Shown here: piece by piece, positions 48,696 through 58,505 of the stretch | How positions within the stretch are numbered: position 1 is the first letter of the stretch | Layout of the letters: each line of letters begins with the position of its first letter | Assembly: GCA_001661515.1 (NCBI GenBank) | Contig: LUVW01000014.1 | Span: 434,001 to 498,000 of the forward strand | Source: Capniomyces stellatus | Taxonomy: Eukaryota; Kickxellomycota; Harpellomycetes; Harpellales; Legeriomycetaceae | Direction: 5' to 3' | DNA: 64,000 bases | The notes under the pieces: model-generated | Databases searched by the model: none | What the model was told of the DNA's origin: nothing | The model's input: only the letters and a program-made list of their open reading frames with translations | Program-made: the position numbers and the translations under genes

Positions 48696-50189
48696 ATTTC
48701 CATTGGACCCATATGCCCTATTTACTTTTCTTGGCACATTTCATCCCCTCTCTCCTATGCCTTTGTCACCATACGAGCTTTAACCAAAGACATACCTAGT
48801 ATACATATTATGCTAGAATTTTGGGGGGAAAAGACGCCCTAGAATGGATGGAACCCACTACAAGCTATAGTTGTCAAACTTTATTTCAGATAGGTTGTGT
48901 ACATGTTTATTTTGATATTGCTTTTTTATAAGATAGTTTTGATACTGCTTACTGTTTTATTTTAGACCATCGCAGTTTATTAGCTATCCAAGTCACCTAG
49001 ACACACCGCTAGTATTTTATTAGTGGTACTATTGTTTCAAGTTTTGGCTAACAGACTTGAGCTGCTAGAAATATAATTATATAGTAAAACTAATCTTGAG
49101 CCAAAAAAATGTATATATATACCATGCCAACTACAATTTGTATTAAAAGACCAGTTTTTCTGAAAAATATAAAAGGACACCCATACTTGCAGATAAGACT
49201 AATTGGATGGCTGGTATACCAGAGTCGCCAATCTAATAAAAACATCAAGCAATACCGCGATTGCTTGGCAAACCCAGTAGCATTTTTGGGTTAACGGTAT
49301 AATTCGGCTTTTTTTGGAAAGCGCTCCTGAAAAAATTGGAAAGAAAAAAAGAAAAGGATATCTTCCTCTTCATCGCCAATAATGACACAGATAGTACTGA
49401 TGGTGTCCGTTATCCAACGCATAACCATTTTGGTTTGTATTCGGGTTTGTTTCATAAAGGTCTGATATTCAAAACCAAGTAAATATTGAAACTGGCTTTA
49501 CTTGATTCAAAATAAATAAATAAATAAAGGTGGGATTAAAAGCAATCTCTAACAAACATTGGGCATTAAAAAAAACCCCCAAATGAACGGTTTAGACGCA
49601 ATTGAGCAATATATTTTTTTTTACCTATTCCTTGGCCAACGGTTTTTTTCTAATCAAATAAACAGTGGAATCTAAAAAATTAAGATGACGCAGTAGTAAT
49701 CAATGTCAATTAAATAGTTTTATGGTTAATTATGATTGGAATTTTTTTTAGTTTGATTTATAACACGACGTTTCCAAGCGGTTTTGAAAGCTTCCAATCA
49801 AATTAGATTTGAGAAAATAACAAGTAAAAAAAAAAAAAAGGAAAACAGCCTAAAAGGGAAGAATGTATATGTATATAAATGTAAGCTAGAAGCAGCGAAA
49901 CAACGTTTAAAAACTAGTTTAAAAATTAGTTTAAATGCGAGTTTAAATACGAGTTTAACGCAACCTTTAAAAAGAAGTTTAAAGAGCTGCAAGAATCGTT
50001 AAAACAATTTAAGGGAATAAAAAAAAGAATAGAGGCGGAAATAAAACACAAATACAGTAAGCTAATAACGAGTATAAATAAAAGTATGGGATAAACATAC
50101 GATACGAGTGCTTGTAAATAGATAGAAAGTAATATATTGGTAGTTGAAATATTTGTGAATAATAAAATAGCAAAGAGAAAGAGAGAAGA
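48696..50189. other. 1.5 kb AT-rich intergenic region
   Basis: Lies between CRIPT and the GOST-family gene, both on the plus strand. Homopolymer runs and GTTTAAA-type repeats at about 49905-49985 (several related copies of AGTTTAAA). No gene is recognised. Confidence 0.5.
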
Positions 50190-52646
50190 ATGGAGATCCG
50201 AGCTTTGGTATTGGTATTGGTTTTGTTTGCGCTGGTGGGGATCGAGGGGTATAGAATGACAAATGTAAATATAGTTATATCGGGAGTGACAACAGGGCCG
50301 GAATTCAAAACACTGAACATGTATCAAAAGGCGAACATGACGGGATTTGAGCCGTTTGGGATGCGAGGAGGAGGAGCGGGAATGGTTTCGTTGATTATGG
50401 GAAAGCCAGAGGTAAGAAACGCGGCGGGAAAAAGTGTTCGGACAAATAAAGGACTTGAGACAGAAGAAGGGATCGACAGAAGTAATGAGAATATACTATT
50501 TTACAAGAGACAGACGGAAACGGGAAAAGAGACAAATGTGACGGACTTTGGCTACATGACTGACAATGTGTTCTTTGTGTTTGGGAAAAAGTATGTGATT
50601 ATGGATATATTGGAGAAGCTGAGACAAAAAGTTGACACGGAAATAAAAAAGCCAGAACAATTTTGTTTGAATATCGAGGAGTACTTTAAAGGTGTAGAGT
50701 TTGTGGTGCCATTGAGCAAGATGCAGCGGTTTAAGGAAGAAGGCACGGTCTTAGAGAAGGACTCGGGGCAAGAGGAGTTTAGAGTGAAGAGTGATGGGGC
50801 GTTTAAGGCGATTTCAACAGTTGGGAAGGAGTTTGGTTATAGCTATGCGCTTGGGGATGAGAATGTTCCAGCAATAAAAGATAACAACTTGGGTGAAAAA
50901 ATGCAGAGTTTGTTGAAGGAATTTTATGGGGGGTTTGTGCTGGATTACAAGCTGCCTGTTGAGTCGACGACAGAGGAGTACACGGTTATTACGGTTGGGT
51001 GTTTGCCATATTCGGTGAGGTTGAGCCTGAGAATGGCAATGGTAAATTCGGTTGGCGGCGGAGCAGTCACAGAGCAGCCTGTTGGGATGATTCCGATTGA
51101 AGATTACTATCGGGTTGTGTTTGGGCCGTTGTGGGGAGTCTGTATAATTGGAGTGCTGTCTATGGCTCTAATTAAACGCAACCAGGGGAACGCGGATGTA
51201 CTGGCGTTGATAAAAATCATACCTTTTGTCCAGCTTGTAAGCGTGATTTCGCACTTTTACTATTACATTTACGGTCAGGCCTCAAGTAAGTAGAGAAACT
51301 AAACTAAACTAGACTAGACTAAACTAGATTATACTAGGTTATACTAGACTAAGCCAAACTAGATTATACTAGGTTAGACTAAACTAAGCCAAACTAGGTT
51401 ATACTATATTAAACATGTATATTTGTAAATTAAAGTGTTGGAAAAAAGTATTGTATTGATGTTTGGTAATAAAACGTTTTGTGGTTTTGAACTTTTAGGT
51501 GTCTATTCAGATGGGTCCGGCAACTCGATACTGCTTATCCTCCCAACAGTTCTTTCGTTGATTTCAAAAGCAGCCTCGCTGGTTATCTGCACACTAGTGT
51601 TGATGTTGGTGAGCAAAGGACATGGGAATGTGCGCTCGCAGCTGTCCAATATGGAAAGTATGGCGCTGCGGGGTGCCGCGTTTGCCCTGATAGTTGCGGT
51701 AGGGTACAACTCCACGTCGTTGGACCGAGGGCTTCCATTTTTGGCCACCATTCTACTAACTGCGCTAATCTACTCCAACAAATGCTTTATCCACACCAAA
51801 AAGGTCCAGGCCAGCTACGTCGAACTGCTGACCAAATCCAACATTGCCCTTCTCAACGCCATCTACTACTCGTGTGTTGAACAGTCTACCACCAAATCTA
51901 AAGGCTCGTCTAGCTCCCCTTCTGAACTCAACGGTCACTTACACAGGCCAATCACCTTGCAAAACGCCCTGCACGTGTCAAATCTTCTCAAGTCAAAGTC
52001 GTGGCTCTCAACAACAAAACTGCTTGAAAAGTACAAAGAGATCCAAAAGTCTAACCTCAACCCCAATCTCAACCCCAACCTCAATCCTGACTCTGATTCA
52101 ACCACTCAATCACAATCACAATCACAATCACCCGAAACTAAACCGCACCAGCTCGCCCAGTCTCGTCATCTTCCCATTGCCAAAAATTCTCTCATTTCGG
52201 TTGGAATACTCTGGTCAAACGCCAGAAAACTCCGCCTTCTTCAGGCCATCCATTACCCGCTGATAACCATTTATGCCCTCTACATTCTCACCTACATCTT
52301 TTGCTCCTTTTTGTCCCAGCAAATCTACTACTTTATTCCCGTCTTTATTTTGGAATCCTTACTCCTTTGTCTCTTTCTTCTTTTCTTTTCCTTCCATATC
52401 CTCAGCCCCGCTCTCAACAAGTCTTTGCCCCAAATCTCCCTTAGCAAGAGAATTGACCTCATTAACATCTACAAAGGCATCCTCTCTTTTACTCTAGACT
52501 CTCCTCTTGCAAACCTCTCCACCACTTTCAACAGAAGACAAAGCTGCCTTATGCTCATCAACTCTGCCAATCCCCCCAATCATAACAATCAACTGCTCTC
52601 TGAATCCTCCACCAACTCTACTCCCATCCCCTCCCCATACTTGTAA
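50190..52646 (+). CDS. GOST/PTM1-type seven-helix Golgi-secretory membrane protein
   Basis: Two exons, 50190-51285 and 51499-52646, 747 aa, joined in phase 1. A signal peptide at residues 1-20 (MEIRALVLVLVLFALVGIEG) precedes a luminal domain of about 290 residues with two or three NxT/S sites (NMT, NVT). The first membrane helix begins near VVFGPLWGVCIIGVLSMALI. Six more follow through ISHFYYYIYGQ, SILLILPTVLSLISKAASL, MALRGAAFALIVAVGY and LPFLATILLTALIY, with a long Ser/Asn/Pro loop (NLNPNLNPNLNP repeat) and two further hydrophobic helices near residues 620-680. This is the layout of the GPR107/GPR108, PTM1 and TMEM87 superfamily, whose members sit in Golgi and endosomes. The late loop and two extra helices are unusual. 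Intron 1 is a CTAAACTAGA repeat array. Confidence 0.7.
51296..51410 (+). repeat. CTAAACTAGATTATACTAGG tandem array in an intron
   Basis: Irregular direct repeat of ACTAAACTAGA and TTATACTAGG units filling most of the GOST-family gene's intron. Confidence 0.75.
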
Positions 52647-52921
52647 ATCCTACCAATTTCTCATTTCCAACTTGTTTTTCTTTTTTCCATTCTATTCTGT
52701 TCTTTTATTCATTTCTATTTTATTCATTTAATTTACTTTTATTTAATTTACTTTTATTTAATTTAAATTAAATATTTTATTCTTATTTTATTGTTTGCTT
52801 CCAAATCGTATAAAGTAGTCAATTTGAAGCATTTCAAAGTCTAGCTCAAGTTCAATCTAAATCATTTTATTTTTCCACTTTTCATTCCCACTTTTCATCT
52901 TTTATTTTACAACATTGCTAG

Positions 52922-54404
52922 TTACTTGTCACTATCTCTCTTTACAACCACCGATGGAAACTCAACCAAAGTCCTGTTTTTGAGTATGTCCTTTAGCATC
53001 GTCTTTGGATCAATCAACTCCAGTTCGTCCTCCCCCTTCTAAAAAAATAAAAGCACACTTTTGTTTTTATTTACTCATTTACTTTTAAAAATAAACACAC
53101 AGATAGTTTTCAATGTTCGCTATTTACAACACATCGTTCTTGCTATTCTTACCTTGAAAAATGGCTTCTTGAAATAAAACTCCACCTTATTTCCGTCTTG
53201 CGAATCAGTGTCTCCAACCTCCAACACTTCTCTTCTTTGCTGCTCGCTCAAGCTACTTTTGAACCTTGCCGTTCTGATGCTACCTGCTTCCCTATCTTGA
53301 GTTGAACTATTCAAACTCGCAACCTTGTTTTCCACTAACGCCCCATCACCAGCAACACTTTCTTTAGGTTCTATAGCAGCATTTCCCACTGCCTCATCAT
53401 CGTCTATAACCCTGTCTTTGTCGTCTTGTACAAACTCGCCAGACTGTTTACCATTATCATCCATATCTTTAACCAACCCACTGTTTTTGTAGTAATCCCA
53501 TAGTTGACTCATACTAAAGTCTTCAGGAACAAAGTGCTCAAGTATTAGAAACTCGCTTTTATCCCCATTTTTATCGCTGCTTGCATTCTCGCTTGTACCC
53601 TCGTCTTTCTGTTTGTTATCTGGTTCTATCATTCCAGCTTTTTCTGGTACAATTATCTCCAAAGTCCATAAAACTTTTCCAATTCTATAATTATTTCAAT
53701 ATTCAATTATATACTTTTTTTAAAAAATATATATTGTAATTTACAAATTCGTATATTCCATTCATAGCAACTCTACTCTGCAATTATTTATTTCAGGCTT
53801 ACTTTGTATTATAAAACGACTTGTTTAGCTCTCTTTTCTTCATCCCAGCTGGCATAATCAAGATTGTAGTCCCATGCCTAGCTTTTGCATTCCTTGTTAG
53901 CATTCCAAGCTTTTTGCTCAACTGTTTCCCTGCATTACTCAAGCCTGCCGTATTTCCTGTTTTGGGGTTTCTATTTCTGTTTGTTTGCGGTCTCTCCTCC
54001 AGCTGCTTTCTGTCTGACATGGAAAATGGTCCTAATCGCTCCAAATTGTCTCTGTACCGCCTCAATTCCTCCATATAACTTATATCTTTCATTAAATTGT
54101 TTTCGCTGTACTCTTTCAACTTTACATACTCAACCTTGTCTCTTTCGCCTGTACAGCCCGTCCTCTCTTTGTGCCTCAACACACAAGCCAAACTACAGCT
54201 GTTATTTCCACAGCCTGGACATTTGTATTTGGATTCTGCACTTTGACATACCTGGCATTGCCTATGTCCTAAATATTAAACCCGAACGTTTTAAAATATA
54301 CTCTCGACTACAAGATCAATAATGTCCACCTGTTTTTCTTTGAACTTTGGGTTCTAACGCTACATAAGACGATTCTGTGCCAACTTACCTCTGATTGGAC
54401 CCAT
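52922..54404 (-). CDS. BCD1: BCD1/Hit1-type zf-HIT protein for box C/D snoRNPs
   Basis: Four exons on the minus strand: 54389-54404, 53803-54268, 53153-53684 and 52922-53038, 376 aa, all in phase. BCD1 (ZNHIT6 in animals) works with Rsa1/Nop58 factors in the assembly of box C/D snoRNPs in the nucleus. The zf-HIT domain lies at residues about 6-45: CQVCQ, KCPGCGNNSCSLACVLRHKE and GC in the usual Cys/His order. Family motifs then follow: EYSENNLMKDISYMEELRR, LGMLTRNAKARHGTTILIMPAGMKKRELNKS, then VLWTLEIIVP and FSMSQLWDYY. An acidic Ser/Asp/Glu-rich stretch in exon 3 is family-like. The C-terminal exon adds KTMLKDILKNRTLVEFPSV. The start ATG is followed by only five codons before intron 1. Confidence 0.9.
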
Positions 54405-55110
54405 TGTACTTGTTGTTATTTTACCCTGTCTCTGCTATTTCAAAACAGTTATTCTATACTGTCTAGCCACCAATTCTTTAAAACAAAAAAAAATAAAGCA
54501 GAACAGCTTTTCATTCATGTATTTACAAAGGTTTTGTTTTACTTTTTAAATTAAAACAAATGTTGCGAAAATTAATGGATCATCAAACTTGAAAAAAAAG
54601 TTAAAGAAATCATATTAGCATTTATTCATTTTTCACACAAATTTTTTTTTTTCTTGAACTAATTATTTTGCAAAACATGATCACTCAAAAAGACTAAAAA
54701 AAAGTGACAAAATGAAACGTTCAAGCTTGAATTCAAGTTGGTCTATAGTCATAATGGTATAGGTACATAAAACGACAAATATAGATAATAGTATAGATAA
54801 TGGTATAGATAATAGTATAGTTAAGATAAATAATAATATAAAAATAAATAAAGCTGGTAGAAAAGTAGTAAGAGTAAAAGTAAAAGTAGATCAACTGACC
54901 AGTCAGTAAAGCATGGGTTAAATCAACGACATAAAGACGAAATAGCAAATACAAGACTTCACTTGAAAAAAAAAAACGGGAAATACACGTCGATTGGAAA
55001 AAATGCCGTTAAAAGTACAAGCTTTGTGTGAGTTTAGTGGCGGGACCAGAGGCAGTGTCGATGTGAATATATACACACTCTGTTAAGGCATAACAGAAAG
55101 GTTGGTGGCA
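54405..55110. other. Intergenic region
   Basis: AT-rich, with A runs. It contains repeated TATAGATAATAG(T/G) units at about 54780-54830. No gene is seen. Confidence 0.5.
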
Positions 55111-56985
55111 TCAAAGGGTTTTCAGCATTATTGGGTATGTGTTTTCGTACAGGTTGTTTAGCACGCCCAAGTACGCCTCATCAAACATACCCAGCGTGTA
55201 CTTTTCGTTTTCAACTGAGTTTACTATAGGCGCGGTCACACGTACTGGTATGTTAACCGCCAACAAAGCGTCGGACTGAATGTATTTCTGGTAAAACCTG
55301 ATATAGTGGATATTCAACTTTTTTGGCACGGTTGTCATCCTTGGTATGGTTTTTTCAAAAACGCCCTCAGACTCGTTGATTATGTTGAGCTCTAGAACAA
55401 GCCCCATCCTATACACGGTTTCTGGGATAGTCATGGGGAGTGGGTGCACCAAGTCTCCGCTTATTAGCTGGTCAAAGTCTACTTCATTGCTGATTGACAT
55501 GACCTCTTCGTTTCCGTTCACAATGCTAAAATCTCCCAGCTCGAATCTCGATTCTGACAGAAAATACTTCTCTGGCTTGGGCCTCAATGAACACTCCTCA
55601 TCATCTGCGTCCTCGTTGTAAAACTCTTCAGACTCGTTGACTATTGTACTGCAAACTCGAAACTTTAGGAGCTGGTAGTCCTTGAGGAACTCGACATTTT
55701 CTGGACAAAAGGTCTCTGAAGCCGCCTTCTCCAGTCTTATAAAACCGGCAGGGTACGCCAGCAGGCTCTCAAACTGTTCTCGTCGTGATGAGTTTGTGTT
55801 ATTGCCGGTCTTTACATGGGCCTTGTCAGCCTTCTTGAATCTCCTCATAGAGTACACCTTGATTAGAGGGTTGATGATTAAAAAGTAGTGCTGCAGGAAG
55901 AATATTGGCAGCGTAAACACATACCCTGTGGCATAGTACAGGTACTTTGTTGGTGAGAATTCGTTGTAAAAGTAGGCAATGGCGAGAAACAAAACAGTTG
56001 ATGATGTGGTTACGAACAGTTCCTGGCGTATCCCAAATGCATCGCCCATTTCTATGCAGATTATTGTCAGTGGAATCAATGTCAGTGCTGCTGAGGCCAC
56101 AACCACGTAGAAAACAATGTCATATACAGTGGCCTTGGTCGAGCAGTTTAGCCCATTGAAGCTAAAGTAGTATGCCTCGTTTGCTGTAAAATATCCTGCA
56201 AAAGCAAACGAAGCAACTAGTATTACTGAAATGGCTATAGTGTAGTTTCGGTCTCGCGCAAGTGCCGTCACTCTGCTGTTTGCCAGCAGTCTGTACTCTA
56301 TTTCTACTATAACCTCGTCAATATCATCCTTGTACGACCCGTTGACTAAGTACCTCACCGCTTTTTTAAAACCATTTAGCTTTGCAAAATTTGTGTTGTT
56401 AAAGCTTTTTCTATTGTGGACCCTATTCCTGTCATAGTGTGTTAGCAACCCAGATATCTCGTTTTTATAGCGATTCATCCTGATTTGTAAAATAAACTTG
56501 ATTGCCCGAAATACTATTGAAAGCGAAAACACTGACAAGGTTGGGTATGCTGTCCAGAGCTGGATGAAGCACGGATAGTTTGGGCTGAACATCTCCGATA
56601 GCATCACGTTCGCCGAATAAATAAACCCTGAAACCACCACAAACAAAGTCATCGTCTTTGAGTTAAACCTAAACTCTGGTATGTTTCTGGCCTTCACCAG
56701 GAACAAAACCGTTGACGAAATCGAAATAACTGCCCAAATGGCCAAAATAATGGTCCAGACTATTATCTTTGGCTCCTTCACACTTCCGTATATTGCCTCT
56801 GGATTGGTCTTCCCGCTCTCTGATTGGTTTTGTGGTTTAGTTGTGTGGTTTGTTGATATTGACTCATCTCGTTTTATAAAAAGTGTGGCCGGTGGTATGG
56901 CACTGCTTTCTGTCGGCAAAAAGTACAATACCGAACATAGCAGGATTTGACTTACAAGTACACGCGCTCTTTTCAGCATACTCAT
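55111..56985 (-). CDS. Seven-helix RGS protein, copy A
   Basis: Single exon, 624 aa. A signal peptide (ILLCSVLYFLPTESSA) precedes a short N-terminal domain with NHTT and NQSE sites. Seven hydrophobic helices lie at about residues 77-390, for example IIVWTIILAIWAVISISSTV and YVFTLPIFFLQHYFLIINPL. The C-terminal RGS domain is recognisable: REQFESLLAYPAGFIRLEKA, SETFCPENVEFLKDYQ, then about 100 residues later HYIRFYQKYIQSDALLAVNI and MFDEAYLGVLNNLYENTYPIM. RGS domains speed up GTP hydrolysis by G-alpha subunits; a seven-helix protein with an RGS tail could act as a receptor-coupled off-switch. An insertion of about 100 residues splits the RGS domain (acidic, NEDADDEECS). Its paralogue is copy B at 58506-60380; two RGS-coding segments are almost identical at DNA level. 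Confidence 0.82.
   Translation of the reverse strand: MSMLKRARVLVSQILLCSVLYFLPTESSAIPPATLFIKRDESISTNHTTKPQNQSESGKTNPEAIYGSVKEPKIIVWTIILAIWAVISISSTVLFLVKARNIPEFRFNSKTMTLFVVVSGFIYSANVMLSEMFSPNYPCFIQLWTAYPTLSVFSLSIVFRAIKFILQIRMNRYKNEISGLLTHYDRNRVHNRKSFNNTNFAKLNGFKKAVRYLVNGSYKDDIDEVIVEIEYRLLANSRVTALARDRNYTIAISVILVASFAFAGYFTANEAYYFSFNGLNCSTKATVYDIVFYVVVASAALTLIPLTIICIEMGDAFGIRQELFVTTSSTVLFLAIAYFYNEFSPTKYLYYATGYVFTLPIFFLQHYFLIINPLIKVYSMRRFKKADKAHVKTGNNTNSSRREQFESLLAYPAGFIRLEKAASETFCPENVEFLKDYQLLKFRVCSTIVNESEEFYNEDADDEECSLRPKPEKYFLSESRFELGDFSIVNGNEEVMSISNEVDFDQLISGDLVHPLPMTIPETVYRMGLVLELNIINESEGVFEKTIPRMTTVPKKLNIHYIRFYQKYIQSDALLAVNIPVRVTAPIVNSVENEKYTLGMFDEAYLGVLNNLYENTYPIMLKTL
55175..55482 (-). repeat. 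Conversion tract 1, copy A
   Basis: 308 bases, identical by eye to 58570-58877; both segments have the same length. They encode the second half of the RGS domain. Flanking coding sequence differs sharply. Confidence 0.85.
55631..55935 (-). repeat. Conversion tract 2, copy A
   Basis: 305 bases, with one difference noticed (ACC versus GCC, giving Val versus Ala) from 59026-59330. They encode the last helix and the first half of the RGS domain. Confidence 0.85.
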
Positions 56986-57961
56986 GCTGCAGTTCTAGTG
57001 GGTGTTGTTTTATGATATTGATAATTGTGCACTTTCTGATTATAATGACAGATACTTTATTCTAATTTTTTATTCCTTTTTATTTTTGCAAACCAATAAT
57101 GCTATATTATAAAAGATTGGGAGCTCTAAAACCAGAACCGCAAAGTTCTGATTATATCTATTTATGCACTTTTTTTTTGGCTTGTACATCTACATGTCCT
57201 TTATACGATGGTATTAGGGATACAAATAAAAAACAATGTAATAAAACTAAAACTAAAACTAAAACTAAAACTAAACAGTGATTTTGATATTGATCCAGTC
57301 TCAGTATTTGCCTTTGACGCCAGCACGACTCTAAGCGCTTGTATTCGCTGGATAAAAGTCCCTTACTAATCACTATGTATTTGCATGTATGCAACACAGT
57401 TGTAGTACCTTTTAAGGTGACGATTTTGTGACGTATTATATCGCATTATATACTGTAGTATACCTCTAGCAAATAAAATAAAAAAGACACATCACATCAC
57501 ATCATAGTAAAAAAAAAAAATAGATCAGCTAAATACAACATTTCCAACTCACATATTCCCATCCCGCAATAAAGATGCCAATATATTAACGCGGTTTTTC
57601 TAATTGAGAAATATTTGTGATATATTTTATTAGGATTTACATCCGATTTGCAAAAACTTGCTCTTTTTTCTCTCCTTATTATTTCCAAAACTCTTCTAGC
57701 AATTAGCACTAAACACACTCGAACTTTTTAGACCTGTCAACATTAAGCACGAATTAGACCCATCCATCCATCCCCCGCCCACTTAGCGCCGACTTTGAAA
57801 TAACGAAAAAAAAAACAATTTGATTCATATAAGAAAGCACTTTATCTTGTAATGGGAAATTTGGTTTGGTTTAAATCAACCACCGGCTGATAAATTTTTT
57901 CAATCTTTTTATTTGTGTGGTTTATTGTTTTATTTTTTTTATTTTTATTTTCATTTTATTT
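56986..57961. other. Intergenic region between the RGS pair
   Basis: AT-rich. It holds the ACTAAA array at 57243 and A/T-rich tails up to the retroelement-like repeat at 57962. No gene is seen. Confidence 0.5.
57243..57276 (+). repeat. ACTAAA hexanucleotide array
   Basis: About five and a half units of ACTAAA in AT-rich intergenic DNA. Confidence 0.85.
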
Positions 57962-58290
57962 TATTTATGTGGTTTATTGGTAACAGAATCAACACAACAA
58001 AACATACAATATCAAACAATATCATAAAAATACTATAAAACACTGTGCTATTTTGATATGTTAAATGACTCTATTAGCCAACACCCCTTCGATCAATTAG
58101 ATCGTCCGTACCCGATCGGCATTGGTTCAGGGAGATTGGTGCTACTTTAAGCTTGGACAGGATCAAGTGGCGGGGTTTGTGAATGGCCTCCAAAAACGAC
58201 GCTGTTGCCAGCATCGTCTTGGCGCCGAGGGTGTCAGGATTCTTGAGAATCTTGGCGGTTGATTGTTTTAACTCCTCTCCCAGGAGCTAT
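57962..58290 (-). repeat. Dispersed retroelement-like 3' end, copy 2
   Basis: On the minus strand it runs from about 58290 (CTCCTGGGAGAGGAGTTAAA) to GATTCTGTTACCAATAAACCACAT, then an A-rich tail at 57962-57900 that contains a second AATAAACCACA. It is a diverged inverted copy of 2198-2515. One reading frame matches copy 1 (FLEAIHKPR, LKVAPISLNQC) but is broken near its end by a one-base change in length. It lies 3' of RGS copy B in the same sense. Confidence 0.6.
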
Positions 58291-58505
58291 AAACGCAACT
58301 ATAATAGGGGTTTGTGTAATACTGTGTCTAGAAGGATAAATGTTGTTTGGATCGGAAACCATAATTATAGCAAGATGTAAAGTTGTGCGAGTAGTCAACA
58401 AATAAATAGGTTGAGATATCTTGGTGTCAGTTGTTTCTTATTAAAAAAAAACAATTGGTAAATTATGATACAAAGGATATGACGGAAACAAGGTATTGGC
58501 TGTGC

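Noticed and set aside
57158..57397. Minus-strand ORF with a Val-Leu repeat
   Set aside because: It is the translation of the ACTAAA array and flanks.
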